This document shows positions 45,046 to 57,905 of a stretch of DNA of 64,000 nucleotides, piece after piece; within the stretch, counting starts at the first letter, position 1; every line of letters begins with the position of its first letter. The stretch comes from Nymphaea colorata. Lineage: Eukaryota; Streptophyta; Magnoliopsida; Nymphaeales; Nymphaeaceae. Position numbers and translations under genes: made by a program. A model generated the notes under the pieces. That model was not told the DNA's origin. It saw only the letters and a program-made list of their open reading frames with translations, and did no database searches. The stretch lies in the NCBI RefSeq assembly GCF_008831285.2, contig NC_045148.1:22944283-23008282 (forward strand), in the 5' to 3' direction.

Positions 45046-45500
45046 CAAGAGAACAAGTGACAAGAGTCCCTTCATGCTACAATGATCATTCACGAGAAAG
45101 AGTTGCTTGAGAAGCCAAGCATGGTGCAAAGTGCAATCCAAGAACCTGGATTCTGAAAGCAGGCATACATACGTAATACATGTACAATGCACTTAATAGA
45201 AGATGAATGATCACTTGTTTAGCCCTTGAAAAAACAAAATGGCAAACACCAAAGATCACCACTGTTACAGTCTGCTCATTCTTCAGGAATAGTCTTGATG
45301 CTCACCTGAAACACATGCCCAGAACAACCATATAAAATCTTCTTTCATTCACCATAAAGTAAAATAAAAAAAGGTGTAATGTGAATTTTAAAAATGTATA
45401 CAAGCATCCTAGCAGTGCCATTAATGAGAACTCCAAATTAAGTGACCATCTGCAAGTTTATCGTGTGCAACAATGGGGAAAACACAACTCATGCACTATC
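43511..45500. other. AT-rich spacer with microsatellites
   Basis: No gene supported. CT tract at 43612-43637; AT run at 44900-44929; AC, AT and GA tracts in succession at 44980-45046. The frames at 43587-43877 and 44002-44412 are AT-driven and domain-free. Confidence 0.6.
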
Positions 45501-46440
45501 AGAAACACAACCTCTACCGACCTGGGTCGGCACAGCCCGGGCCGAAAAAAAATGGCAAAAGCTAAGCCCGTTAAGGCTATCAGGCCAGCCCGAAACCCAG
45601 GCCGTTTCTAACCAGGCCGATAAAGTATCGGGCTTTGGGCTTGAGATTATGCTCGAGGCCCGTCCTGGCTCGATTTCTGCTGCCGTGAAGGGTCTCTCTG
45701 AGTCCCAGCCCCCTTTTGCTGCTGCCTTGAAGGTCTCTCTCTCCCCCTCTGACTTTCAAGCTTTTCCTTGCTTCAGTAAAGGGTCGCTCAGCCCCATTTT
45801 GCTGCTTCCGTGAAGGGTCTCTCCCTTCCCCTCTGTGTTGCTTTCCTTTTCTTTGTTCTTTCTCCCTTTTCTTGGTTGTTAGAATTATGAGAAATAAAAG
45901 GAGGAGAAAGTCAGATGAAGAAACAGTGAGCACTCTTCATCATCGAAGGACCCACCGTGCCACCAGAGGAAACAACAGGAGGGATTGTGGTTTAATCCAC
46001 TAAACAGCAAGTTTTGAAAACACTAACCCTAACCCTTCCCAACCCTATCCCCAATCCGATCATAAGAAAGTCAGATACAGAACTGGGCAATGGAAGCCAG
46101 CTGCCACCGTCCACTTCCCACCACCAACCTCTGCCGCCTTCGCCCAAAGCCTCCTCCTCCAGGACTGTGCGTCTGCGAACCCCTTCCTCGCCGACCCTGC
46201 CGCTCTTCGCCCGCCCTCCCTGCAAGTTTGTAACCTCGAAGACTCACTTCAGTCCTTGGCAAAACAGCGAAAAGAAGAGAAGAAAACTCCCCAAGTCCAT
46301 TTATTTTTGAAAAAAAAAATATAAATTTATTGTCGGGTTTTTCGGGCCCCTGACCCGTTAATTACCGGGCCGGGCCGGAGTCGGGCTGGGTACCGGGTAC
46401 CCGGTGGCAGCCCAGCCCGAGGCTTACCCCCACCCTTTCC
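45501..46440. mobile_element. GC-ended repeat with GGGCC/CGGGCC words, probable non-autonomous element
   Basis: The left side (45520-45660) and right side (46335-46430) are rich in GGGCCGG/CCGGGCC words that are roughly inverse to each other, such as CAGCCCGGGCCG and CGGGCCGGGCCGG. The middle contains CT-rich and gene-like sequence. This pattern is common in plant repeats. Exact ends and target duplication were not found, so the type is undetermined. Confidence 0.3.
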
Positions 46441-49400
46441 TCCTTCCAAATACATCAACTTTATGATCCGCTATATTAATTTTATAGATTGTCTACATAA
46501 AAATGACCAAACTACCCTCAGTAACAACTTTTACAAAATTGTAAAAGAATCCCTTAGCTAACCACTTGGCATAAAAAAGAAAAATTGAAACAAAAAAAAA
46601 AGAAAGAATAAGCCAACATTGGCTCTAGAAACATCCTTTGGAGGTTCTGCCTTTACCGCTGCCCATTAGCCAATCTCTCTCTCTCTCTATCCCAGAATCC
46701 TTTCACCAAGATCTACCATATATTTCAGAACCAAAGTTGGACTCTATCACCAGCCTCTGTAAAATGCCAGTCAAAGTTTGCCTATTTCCTCAAGGCCGAC
46801 CATTGCAAGCTCCTCCACAGTGTACATCGGTTCGCACCCAAGCCATGCTTGCTCGCCAGCGCACAAAGCCAGTACCAGTAGCCTCGTCTTCAAAGGAAGA
46901 CCTTCTGCTAGAACCTATATCATGAAAACTTGGCAGTCCGACACAACACCAACATTGGCCTTATGCTTACCAGCCACTACTTCTCCCCCTCCTATCTCTC
47001 TCTCTCTCTCTCTCTAGACCCTTCCTTTAGGACCCTGCTTTAGCAGCCACCAGGCCTAACAACCATCAGTCATGTTTAAAGACATCTTTCTGCCAGCCAC
47101 CTGCGGCCAGCAACTTGCCCACTACCACCCGTCCCTTGCTGGTAGGCTCAGGCCTCGGCCAAGAGGCTGTCTTGTCGAAGACTCTGACATCCGGCCATCC
47201 ACGGCCAGGCTCTGGTTGGCATTCGATCGATGCCTGGGCTTAAGCCTAAGCCCTGGACAGTTCAATTTTTGTGAACAAAAGTTAAAATATCTATATTACA
47301 TATATAAAAGTAAAACTTATTTTAAAAATTAGTAATTAATATTTTATTACACTGAGGCAGGCCAGGCCTGTTTCATTGCCGCTGCTTCGGCCTTCTCACC
47401 ATCTAGCAGCGTCAGCCTCAGCCTGGTCGAGCAAGCTACTCTCTTGTCCACGACTAGCCCTAGACCATCAGACATCGACTACAAAAACCTATCTACGCCT
47501 TGGCTGCCTTGCTACCTGCTCTTCAAGGTACCCCTCTGTGGTTGACGGCCCTCAACAGAGCCACGTGCTCCAAGCCCAAGCCGGCAATGCAAGGCTATGC
47601 AGGTTCTACATCTAGGCCTGGGCATCGACCCAGCCTGGCTCGATAAGGAGTCGGACTCCGGCCGGTTCAACACCTAAAATCCAAGCCTAATCAATGCCTG
47701 ATTAGATTAAAAAATATATATTTTTTTTAATATATAATAATATATAAAATATAATTAATCATAATAAAATATTATAATTATATATAAAACTCCTATCTGT
47801 TTACATTTCAATCTTATATGACTTTCTTTGTGTATATCAAGCTCCAAGTGATGCTTTATGTCATATTTATATTTAATTTATTGGGACTTAACATGACCGG
47901 GTAATAAGCTGGGAGACTCGATCTTTAGAACCAAATGTGTTGGCATGGTGGGATTTGTGTGACTGTCATAGTTCTGTTTACATGTGCTGCTTTTTTCTGC
48001 CTAATCTGAATCTGTAAACGTAAAAGCCAGAGGTCTGTAAGCCATCCAACGAATCTATCCTCTCAAGAGGGTACAGGTTTGGTTTTCCTTCAACTTGCTG
48101 GAAGGGGAAAAACAAACTGCGTTGCATGTTTCTTCAACCCTTAATAGTCAAGAAAAGAATTATTTTAAATCCTTTTCCCCTCTACTTTTACCTTTCTTCT
48201 TTCTTTTTCTTTTGTTGTTTCCGCCTTTCCTTCTTGTTCTTCTTTTGCTTCTCTTTCTTCTTTCCTCTTGTCTTTCTTTCTTTCATTTACTGTTTCTTCC
48301 TTGTCTAGGCCCTGCTTAGGTGCTCATCTAAGACCCATCAGGTGTCTCTGAATGTTTATCGCCGAGGCCTACCTACTACTTTTAGCTTCTAAGCTTCAAT
48401 CTCGAGGAGTCATTTCACCACATAGCAATAAGAAATACTCACAGTTCTATAACTGAGAGATGGGAGATTCAACTCCAAAACAACTATTAGTTTGAAAATG
48501 ATTAAAGTCTAACATTTATCTTCTATCCAATCCTTTAGATTAATTCTTTTTAGCTAATGAAAAAAGAAACCCTTTCATTGGACTCCGCATCACTGTCTTC
48601 AATGGGTAAAATCTTTGAAGCATTCTCACCTGATAAGCGTACTCTTGAGTTCTGAATTGATGGCAAGAATCACTTAACTGTTGGCTTCAGAACTTTTCTT
48701 GCCCATTCTTGTTGGTTTAGAGAATTTGAAGAGCCTAAAACTAGCAGAATTGTGAAAGAACTCTGCCTAATAAATGGCATTTTATTTTAAGCATTTTCAA
48801 ATTTGCTTCTTTGGTAGACCTTTGGTTCAGTGATGCACACAATGACGATTGACGAGGATGTCTCTCGAAAGTGTTTGAAGGCCTTGAATTTTGATTTTAA
48901 AATTTGATTTTATAAACAAAAATCCACCTCAAAATAGAATTGCAACGAAAATTCTAGTTCTAGTTTTCCTTTGTGCTAGCCTGAAATTTTGATTTCAGAA
49001 TTGAAAATGATGCATTTGATAAAACATGAACTATTTGTAAAGGGAGATGAAAGAAATTCTAAAAAATCATAATTCTACACTTCAGATAAGATTCACGATT
49101 CTAGAACTTTTGATTCAAGAACGAGCTTGCAAAAAAAGAATCAAAATTCTTTGTTAGAGAATCATAATGTTAGAATTCCACAATTCATCCTTCATCGAAC
49201 ACCCCCTCTTTTAGTGGCTTCGCAATTTTTGAAGAAAAGAAATTTATACCATGGAAATATCATATCATTCTTTTGAAGAAGAGAATGATGAGTTTTTTCA
49301 TTCTGTAGATGAATTAGCGACTAATTTACAAATTTGTTTCTGCAGTGGGAATTCAAGCAGGCAGCACGAATAGGTCTGATCTGGTTCGAGGCTTTTGTCA

Positions 49401-49652
49401 TCTTCTAATGTATTTAGCTGTTCGCGACTTGTCTCTGTTTGCAACCATAAATCTCAAGGATACGATCAGAGACTGTGGCTGGCCAACTGCGAAAGCATGG
49501 GCACATGGCTTGAATGAGGTCCCTGGTCATTGTCTGAAGTGGGTCCTATCCGATTGTGTTTGATCTCAGGAGTCCCCACCATGGCATGTGATCCAGAGGC
49601 AATATAGTCCCAAGGGACATAGCATTTCCGGTTAGGCTCGCAAGCCGATGAG
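46441..49652. other. Spacer with degenerate GC-rich repeat words; no gene supported
   Basis: 47090-47690 holds GGCCAGGC/GCCTGGGC-like words of the same flavour as 45501-46440. 47700-47800 is nearly pure AT. 48175-48310 is CT-rich. 48880-49210 looks like a MITE-type stretch (AATTCTAGAA-like words and an end reading CATCGAACACCCC). A 72-codon frame at 49345-49563 is preceded by TTTCTGCAG but has no recognisable domain. Confidence 0.5.
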
Positions 49653-49798
49653 CAGGGGTGGAGCTATAACAACTCAAATGTAATTTCTTTAAATCATTTA
49701 TCCTATACAAATTTGTGAAAAATTATATTTTGGCCGTGTTAAAATTTTGAAACTATAATTTGGCCTTTCTCATGAAAAATTTGTGTTTCCACTCCCTG
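49653..49798. mobile_element. hAT-like MITE, 146 bp
   Basis: The left end CAGGGGTGGAGCTATAAC is mirrored by GTGTTTCCACTCCCTG at 49783-49798. The interior AACTATAATTTGGCC matches the family in D1. Flanking 8-mers are only partly alike (CCGATGAG and TCAATGAT). Confidence 0.6.
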
Positions 49799-50982
49799 TC
49801 AATGATAACATGCTCATTAGTTCGATTACTATGGGTGTTATCTTTTTGGGTTAATGTAGTAGGAACTGTACTATGTTGAAGGTATTAACTCCAATGGGCA
49901 TAACATAACTGCCAATGAAAGTACTGGCAAGTTTGATCATTAGTTGGATCTAATTGTGAGTCATGCTCCTGAGTCAAGGAGATGAGATGTGGAATGAAGT
50001 TGAAGGTATATTGTCCGCACTCCCTAACACCATGGTTGGCAAACTCGGTGATCCATCTCAGGAATCACTTGAGTCATCTTGAATCGCTAGGAAATGAGTC
50101 ATGGTTCTAGGAATGATTGGTATGCATCTGATTTTCAAAAGAATCATGTCTGAATCACCCGGGTTGCTTGGAGTAGCTGAGTCGGCTCCGAATCACCCGA
50201 GTTTGGTTGGATACAAAAAAAAAAAAAACAGCGAATCTGTCACTCATACCCATTTTTTTACAACACTCATTTGCAATGATTCAAGCTCTGTCGTTAGTCA
50301 GAACTCAAAAGGAAGCTCATAGGCGAGGGTTTCGTTTGGCTGTTCATTAATCTTTTTTCTCTTGTGATCAGATAACAACACTTATAGTGATCCAATTGGA
50401 AGCATTAATAGCCATCCGAGAGAAATCATCCAGCATCCTGGCCACTCGAGAAGCCATCAAGCAGAGAAAGAGAGAGAGAGAGAGAGGATGGTGAGAAGGA
50501 CAGTAACTAAAGACTAAAATGAGACCAAACCGGAGCAAGAGGAAAAAAGAGGGTGAGAAGGATGAGAGATGCATGAGAAACTCTATATCCTCCAGTGAAA
50601 ATAGAATCCATAATAATGGTTTCCTATGATGTTTTTCGTATTACTATTTTTTAGAAACGTTTTTTTTCGTTTTTTGTTTCTTTCATTTTAGCGACCACCA
50701 AAAGAAGATATTTTTTTAAATTTCAACCTTTGAAAACCACAAAAACGATAGTAAAAGCATTTTATTATAACTTTAGCTATTGAGACCCGACTTGGACAAG
50801 TCACTGAGGCAATTCGGTAACCCAGTTGGCATCCAAACTCATGGGTTGCCAACTATGCTTGACACAAACTTCGATCTTATTGGTAGATTCAGCTCTCGCT
50901 AGGCCACTGACATATTCCTCTCACTCAGCAAAAGGCTTTCCAGAAAATGTACCACTGCATGGTACTTTCACATTTTTGTCAT
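49799..50982. other. Spacer, nothing recognised
   Basis: 50040-50215 carries short direct repeats of GAATCACC/GAGTCA words. A GA tract lies at 50465-50487. No supported coding sequence. Confidence 0.6.
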
Positions 50983-51482
50983 TGTAAGGACTCGACCCAC
51001 TATCGTGCTCGGCCTCCTAGTCCAGCGAATGCAAACCTACTCCCTAACAATTTTGGTTTCAGGCTGAAAAAAGTTAGAAACTAGGACAACCAACTGTTTA
51101 ACATCTCCCCTTATAAGCCCTTTAAATTATCTCACAATCGAGACTAAACTTTACTATAATACACCCCCTTTAAGGCACATGCATCTGTCCGTGTGGAACC
51201 CTAAGTCCGAATGTTGAACCGTGCTCTGATACCACTATAACGACCCAACCCACTCCTATGCTTGGGCTTATAGTCTTGTAGATCACAACCCACCTCCTAG
51301 CAATTTCGATTTCAGCCTGAAAAAAGCTATGAACCAGGACAACAAATCATTTAACAACTCTCTTTAGGAGCATTTTAAGGTTTCTCACAATCTTCCATAG
51401 GAGACTAATTTTTTGAATTGTTACAATCCACCCTTCTTAAACCACATGCATCGATGCATGTGGGATCCTAAGTCTGAGTGTA
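50983..51482 (-). mobile_element. TRIM-like miniature LTR retrotransposon (two LTRs, almost no interior)
   Basis: Two related stretches, 50983-51216 and 51236-51482, share ordered landmarks: CGACCCA/CGACCCAC, AATTT-GATTTCAG/TTTCAGGCTGAAAAAAG, a GAGACTAA block, CACATGCATC and CCTAAGTC. Between them, 51221-51234 is GTGCTCTGATACCA, the exact complement of an initiator Met-tRNA primer site (TGGTATCAGAGCAC), so the element runs on the minus strand with its 5' LTR on the right. The interior is only about 20-30 bp, shorter than typical TRIM elements. It could be a TRIM remnant or two LTRs joined by deletion. Confidence 0.55.
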
Positions 51483-52302
51483 CGAAGGTGTGGTAGAAGC
51501 AATTGGGCTATAAGCTCTGAGTACTCATAGGGAGCGGCCAGAATTAGTTGCCCATGTAGAGGAAGGGATGGGTTGCAGGTTGGAGCTGCAGGACATAATG
51601 GGAGGTTTGGATTCTATGGTAATTATGATGAGAAACCTTAATGCATTGAGGGCCCCAGATAGGGTGTTTCGTGAGTCTTTTAATTCGTTTATCAGCAACT
51701 GTTGGCTGAAGAAAGTGATTTGGAATACGGAAAGAGCAGAGATAGTATTTACCTCGTACCCTTTCATTAGTAGGGATGTACACGAGCCGAGTTAAGCTTA
51801 CTCGACTCCACTCATATCTTATTCAGTCCATGCTCAAGTTGAGCTGTACCAGGTTAGCTTGAGATCAACCCGAGTAGACTGAGTCCCGATTTGAGCTAGA
51901 CTCGTTTTAGTTCCTTTACCAACTCCCCATTTGACTTTACCACTTTTTTGGGTTTTAATTTAAAAAAATACAAAAATAAAATGATAACCTAGATCAAACA
52001 AACTTACTTTAACAAATGAACTTGAACTTAGCGATGTCAATATACTAGATTTGAATTGAATATCTAATCAAACCAATCCAAAAAATTGGATGTGAAAAAA
52101 ATTTTAATATCTGATTAAGAAATCAAATCATATTTAAAAAATAACATCCAACCAGATTCAGATTCGGATATGCATAAATACCTGATTGGATTCGAGACAG
52201 ATTTTTTTTATACAAATTTCCTATATCTAATTCTTTTACATTTTGAAAATTGGAAAAATTTGGTTCAAAATTCAGATTCGGATCTCAATATAAGAATCAA
52301 AC
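51483..52302. other. Spacer 5' of the large tandem duplication
   Basis: A short frame at 51568-51795 has no known domain. 51780-51910 contains GAGCCGAG/CTCGACTC-type words like those inside the tandem units. The rest is AT-rich. Confidence 0.5.
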
Positions 52303-53930
52303 TGGGAATGTGAAATCAGATATTGAATTCAAATTCAGATCTGTTTTTTCTTTATTCATATCCAAATTCGAATTCGAACATGAATAACCAAAAAAATGGA
52401 TATAATTAAGGGTATGAGGTAAAATATGTGAATTCGTTTTCATTTTTCACTTTTTAATGTATTACCGACATTAATAAAAATTTTAAAAAGTTATTAAAAA
52501 GATAAAATAAATCAAGAAAAACTAAAGTATGATCATATTTTTTAGAAAGTATTGCAAAAAAGGGAAAAAATGCAATGATTTTGATCTTTCCAAAATATCA
52601 AGACAATAATTTCACTTTTTCTTATTTCCTTTTTTTCCTTTTTTTAACTCAAACAGGCCTATAATCAGACTACTGTATATATCCATATAGATCTTTCTGG
52701 TAAGTAAACATGTCAATATATCCTCCATTAATGTGAATTAATGGCTACGAATGTTCCTCGAGTCGAGCCAACTCGGGCTCGACTCGAAGTTGCCCAGTTA
52801 AGCTTGACTTGAACTCGACTTCTAAGTTAAACAAGTCGAGTTGGAGCGTAAATGATAACCCAAATTTGTAAATGAGTTGAGTTCAAGTTGGAAGAACCCA
52901 ACTCAATTAAAATCATTCAACACTGATACTTATTTTTATAATTCCAAAAACATAAAATGGCTTAAATAAAAATATAGAAAGTTTAAGCAGAAAATATATA
53001 TTAAGAAACATGAGCTTAAACGAGCAAAGCTCAAGCTTGGACTCAGTTAAGTGAGTCGAGCTGAAGTCAAACTATATATGAGTTGAGTAGAGTTCGGGCT
53101 GGCCCAGCTTGAGCTCGGCTTGCTTTTTGTACATCCTTATTAACCGCTTTTGAGAAATTTCATTCCCAAGATTTCAACTAAAAGGTACTTCGGAACTTCA
53201 TCTGGTTTGAAATGCTACTAAGAGGTTCACCATAAATCGTAAATTGTTGAAGAAAAGCAATGTATCAGCAACTAGTCTTCTTGCTTTAATTTTCTACAGC
53301 TGCCAGATGATTGCGGTTTGGCAATCAGATTCAGATTTGGTTAATTGGGTTTCACACTCTTTTTGGGCCAATGGCTGGTTGCTGCTTCGAGTGTGCCAAA
53401 GGAAATGGCCCAATGGTTGGTTGCTGGTTCGAGTGGCCTGGGCGACATGCCCGGAAGAAAAGCAATGTATGAGCATGTTCTAATGCAAGTACCAACTTAG
53501 CCAACCTATCGAAAATAGAAATTTAATTAATCAGGTATTGCTAAAAGAAGACGAAGAAACATTCTAACTAAGAACTTCACACCCTTAATTTCTTTGGTAG
53601 TTCTATGGATCTAAAGGGCTTCCTCTTGCACCGTCAGGTGGTAGTTTGTTTAGGTTCGGTTCAATTTGAGAATCTAAATTTCACAAGATATTTGAGGTAT
53701 AGCAATACCCAGATCGTGATATATGAACTCATATATATGGATTCTAGGGATTCAAACGAGTTGGATTTCTTACTTCAAGTTGGTTTACTTTAATTGAATC
53801 CAGATTCAGATCTGACTACCAAAAAAAAAAGTGACAAATCACTAGTTAAATCATATGTATGTATGCTATAATGTTTAGACCATAGTCACATATTGTTTCG
53901 GCATTTTAAACTATGGTTTTTTACAGGGAT
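52303..53930. repeat. Large tandem duplication, unit 1 (~1.63 kb)
   Basis: It matches unit 2 (53931-55562) almost base for base, from TGGGAATGTGAAATCAGA to the end TTTTTTACAGGG, with scattered substitutions and a few indels. It contains CTCGAGTCGAGCC-rich words (52755-52800, 53050-53130) and a 79-codon frame at 53244-53483 present in both units. Confidence 0.92.
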
Positions 53931-55562
53931 TGGGAATGTGAAATCAGATTTTGAATTCAAATTCAGATATGTTTTTTCTTTATTGATATCCAAATTCGAA
54001 TTCGAATATGAATATGTGAATATCCAAAAAATTGGATATAATTAAGGGTATGAGGTATAATATGTGAATTTGTTTTCATTTTTCACTTTTTAATGTCTTA
54101 CCGACATTAATAAAAATTCAAAAAAGTTATTAAAATGATAAAATAAACCAAGAAAAACTAAAGTATGATCATATTTTTTAGAAAGTATTGCAAAAAAAGA
54201 AAAAAATGCAATGATTTTGATCTTTCTAAAATATCATGACAATAATTTCACTTTTTCTTATTTCCTTCTTTTTCTTTTTTTAACTCAAACAGGCCTATAA
54301 TCAGACTACTGTATATATCCATATAGATCTTTCTGGTAAGTAAACATGTCAATATATCCTCCATTAATGTGAATTAATGGCTACGAATGTTCCTCGAGTC
54401 GAGCCAACTCGGGCTCGACTCGAAGTTGCCCAGTTAAGCTTGACTTGAACTCAACTTCTAAGTTAAACAAGTCGAGTTGGAGCGTAAATGATAACTCAAA
54501 TTTGTAAATGAGTTGAGTTCGAGTTGGAAGAACCCAACTCAATTAAAATCATTCAACACTAATACTTATTTTTATAATTCCAAAAACATAAAATGGCTTA
54601 AATAAAAATATAGAATGTTTAAGCACAAAATATATATTAAGAAACATGAGCTTAAACGAGCGAAGCTCGAGCTTGGACTCTGTTAAGTGAGTCGAGCTGA
54701 AGTCAAACTATATATGAGTTGAGTTGAGTTCGAGCTGGCCCAGCTCGAGCTCGGCTTGCTTTTTGTACATTCTTATTAACCGCTTTTGAGAAATTTCATT
54801 CCCAGGATTTCATCTAAAAGGTACTTCGGAACTTCATCTGGTTTGAAATGCTACTAAGAGGTTCACCATAAATCATAAATTGTTGAAGAAAAGAAATGTA
54901 TCAGCAACTAGTCTTCTTGCTTTAATTTTCTACAGCTGCCAGATGATTGCGGATTGGCAATCAGATTCAGATTTGGTTAATCGCGTTTCACACTCTTTTT
55001 GGGCCAATGGCTGGTTGCTGCTTCGAGTGTGCCAGAGGAAATGGGCCAATGGTTGGTTGCTGGTTCGAGTGGCCTGGGCGACATGCCCGGAAGAAAAGCA
55101 ATGTATTAGCATGTTCTAATGCAAGTACCAACTTAGCCAAGCGATTTAAAACAGAAATTTAATTAATCAGGTATTGCTAAAAGAAGACGAAGAAACATTC
55201 TAGCTAAGAACTTCACACCCTTAATTTCTTTGGTAGTTCTATGGATCTAAAGGGCTTCCTCTTTCACCGTCAGGTGGTAGTTTGTTTAGGTTCGGTTTGA
55301 TTTTAGAATCTAAATTTCACAAGAGATTTGAGGTATAGCAGTACCCTGATCATGATATATGAACTCATATATAAGGAGTCTAGGGATTCAAACGAGTTGG
55401 ATTTCTAACTTCAAGTTGGTTTACTTTAATTGAATCCAGATTCAGATCTCACTACCAAAAAAAAAAAGTGCCGAATCACTAGTTAAATCATATGTATGTA
55501 TGCTATAATGTTTATACCATAGTCACGTATTGTTTCTGCATTTTAATCTATGGTTTTTTACA
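53931..55562. repeat. Large tandem duplication, unit 2
   Basis: Follows unit 1 with no spacer. The frame equivalent to 53244-53483 is at 54880-55119 and differs at a handful of residues. That frame holds an internal echo (FWANGWLLLRVCQRKW then ANGWLLVRVAW) because a 45-bp stretch is repeated within it. No known domain. The low divergence indicates that this duplication is much younger than the D1 or NLR duplications. Confidence 0.92.
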
Positions 55563-56512
55563 GGGAGCTTGAAAATATTGTAACATTTCAAAAAAATTAA
55601 AATCTTTAAAATTTATGAAAAAGCTGAATAAGTAAGAAACTAATAAGCCAACATAAAAATAATAAAAAGAACAAGAAATAAAAATAAAAAATGGAAACGA
55701 TCAGTTTTTTATTAGAAAAAGTCAAAAAACACTTAAAAACATCAAAACGTCATTTGCGTCCTTTTCTTGCTTCATGTTTTCTCAAAGAAACGATCTTTTT
55801 GCCATTTTATGTCAGGCTGATCGAGAGCAAAACCCAAATTCATATCCAAAATTCAAATTTGTATTCATTCGATTAAAATAAAAAAATTATTTTTTAAATA
55901 TAAAATAAAATTTTTTAGTATAAAATATATTTTTAATAATAAATTATTTATTATTATTAAAATAAAAATTATATTAAATGACATACCAAACCAAACCGAA
56001 CCCCATCAAATCGACTCAGACCGACCTATTAGGTTATCAGATAAACTGGTTTTTTTGGGACCAAATTGGAAGCCAATCAGATTCAGTACGGAGTTCCATC
56101 GAGTACTCGGCCCAGCCATAAGACACTGATATATTTGTCACGCTTTTAACACGTTTTTTTTTTAATTATGTTTGTTGTGATTAGACCATATGGACTTTCC
56201 ATTGGATTCAAGGTGTACAACCACACCCAGTTATAAATTCAGTAACTATATATGTTTATATAATTTTTTTAGGTCATGCTTTTTACATTAATTTTCCAAT
56301 AATATTAGCCAGAACCAGAATTCCGAAGCAAGGGTCAGCACAGGGAGGGTTGCTTGAGTTGTCGGCATCTCTATTTTCTTCTGCCTATTTCAGAGATCAG
56401 AAATTGCATGGTTCCTCATTTTCAGTTTGATCTTTATTTGGCTTCCTTCCCTTCCATTGGGTAAGAATTGCTTCTCTTTCTCTGCTCTTCCATCTGCTAA
56501 GAAACGGATGAG
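55563..56512. other. AT-rich spacer 5' of NLR-F
   Basis: 55870-55980 is nearly pure AT. 55985-56060 contains ACCGAAC/CGACTCAG words like those of the copia leader. The last ~170 bases before 56513, with TTGCTTCTCTTTCTCTGCTC, resemble the pyrimidine leader seen before NLR-D. Confidence 0.5.
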
Positions 56513-57905
56513 ATGGCAAAAGTAATCAATGCACTTGCAGAAACAGCTACTTCTCATTTGTTGGGGGCTGTAACCATTTTGTTGGAAGAGAAGGTGAAGG
56601 TCATTTTGAATGTGAAAGACGATCTCAGGAAGCTGGGACGCTTTCAGAAGGCGATCAAGGAGGTAGACAGCAAGCCTCTTTTCAGCAACGACCGCGACAA
56701 AGATCGAGAGTGAGCTCAAGGATGCGTTTTACGATGCCCAGGACATTGGGCTTAGAAAAAGGGAGAAGGATTCGGCGTTAAATAGAAAGGTACGAAAGCC
56801 TTGGAATACTCTATACTCGTGCTTTAAAGAACATGTTTCTTTTCCCTACCAGCTTGGTAATGAAATCAAGAAGATCAACTAAAGGCTTGATGAAATAAAT
56901 AATGATAGGAAATGGCGGATTTGGGTACGCTCAAAACAACACCAAAAGTGAGTGGTGAAGGTCCTGTTAGTGGTGTACAACCACCCATAGGCAGGGAGGG
57001 TGATAAGAATGCCATAACCGAAAAGCTCTTTTTGACAGAGCTACGCTGAGTAGTGCGCTGGATAGACATGTAGGTATTTCTATTATCTCCATGACAGGTC
57101 AAGGCGGGATTGGCAAGACAACTCCTGCAAAAGGCTATTGCAAAGAAGATAGTCAAGAAGTATGGAAAAAGAGGATTGGGAGGTCATTGCAGATAGTGGG
57201 ATTTTGGAATGGAACATTTCTGCCTCATCATCATCCTTTGGATGTGGTGACATTCTTCCTGGTCTCATATTGAGCTACGATAACTTGCCACATTATTCGA
57301 GGAATTGTTTTGTATATTGCAGCATTTATCCAAAGGATTATGTGATAGGAAGGATGAACTGGTCATGCAATGGGTGGCTCATGGATTAATTGAGGAAAAC
57401 AAAGGGATTGATGCCAAACTGACTGCAATTCAATGTATTAATGATTTGATAAAGCGATGTTTATTGAAGAAACCGAAAAAAAAAGCAACTGAAACTACAT
57501 GATATTTTGCATGATCTTGCCTTACATATAGGTCGAAAGGAATATAGTCATGCTTCTGCTACTGAGCACACTCGCCATCTATTTCTACTCAACATAGACT
57601 ATCCAGAACTGCTCATGCATGGTGCCTCTGGAGCAGCAAATAAGTTGCGGACATTATTGGTTGATTGGCATTTGGTTAATATTGCATGCATTATCAATTT
57701 AAAGTGGCTGAGGGTGTAGTCATTGAAGGGCTGTGGGATCCATGAGCTTCCAAATTCCATTGGAGATCTTGCACTTTTAAAGTATCTGTACTTAAGCTAT
57801 TCTAGAGTGAGACGGTTGCCTAGTTCAATTGGCAAACTTTGTAACTTGGAGATGTTGAATTTGAATAATAGTAATATTATTCAGTGACCCAAGGAAATGT
57901 TTGAA
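56513..57905 (+). pseudogene. NLR-F: CNL pseudogene with most of NB-ARC deleted and LRR truncated
   Basis: ATG at 56513. The CC reads MAKVINALAETATSHLLGAV through VDSKPLFSNDRDKDRE with a TGA at 56711, then shifted-frame homology (YDAQDI, RKPWNTLYSCFKEHVSF). The P-loop GQGGIGKTTPAK lies at about 57095-57130, and the sequence then jumps within about 30 bases to KEDWEVIADSGILEWN. The region from RNBS-A to GLPL, about 180 residues including kinase-2, is deleted. The remainder reads CFVYCSIYPKDY, a frameshift, LVMQWVAHGLIEENKGID, LHDILHDLALHIGRKEYS, NKLRTLL and LRRs to RRLPSSIGKLCNLEMLNLNN, with stops at 57501, 57717 and about 57887. It is cut at about 57905, where block D1 copy C begins. Confidence 0.9.

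Noticed and set aside
45442-46310. Several 70-120 codon frames around the GC-rich repeat
   Set aside because: Serine/proline-rich translations of repeat DNA that overlap on both strands. No conserved domain and no start context.
50220-51000. Possible tRNA-like sequence near the TRIM element (GGTATCAGAGCAC complement)
   Set aside because: This is a retrotransposon primer site. No cloverleaf with a T-loop and anticodon stem could be drawn.
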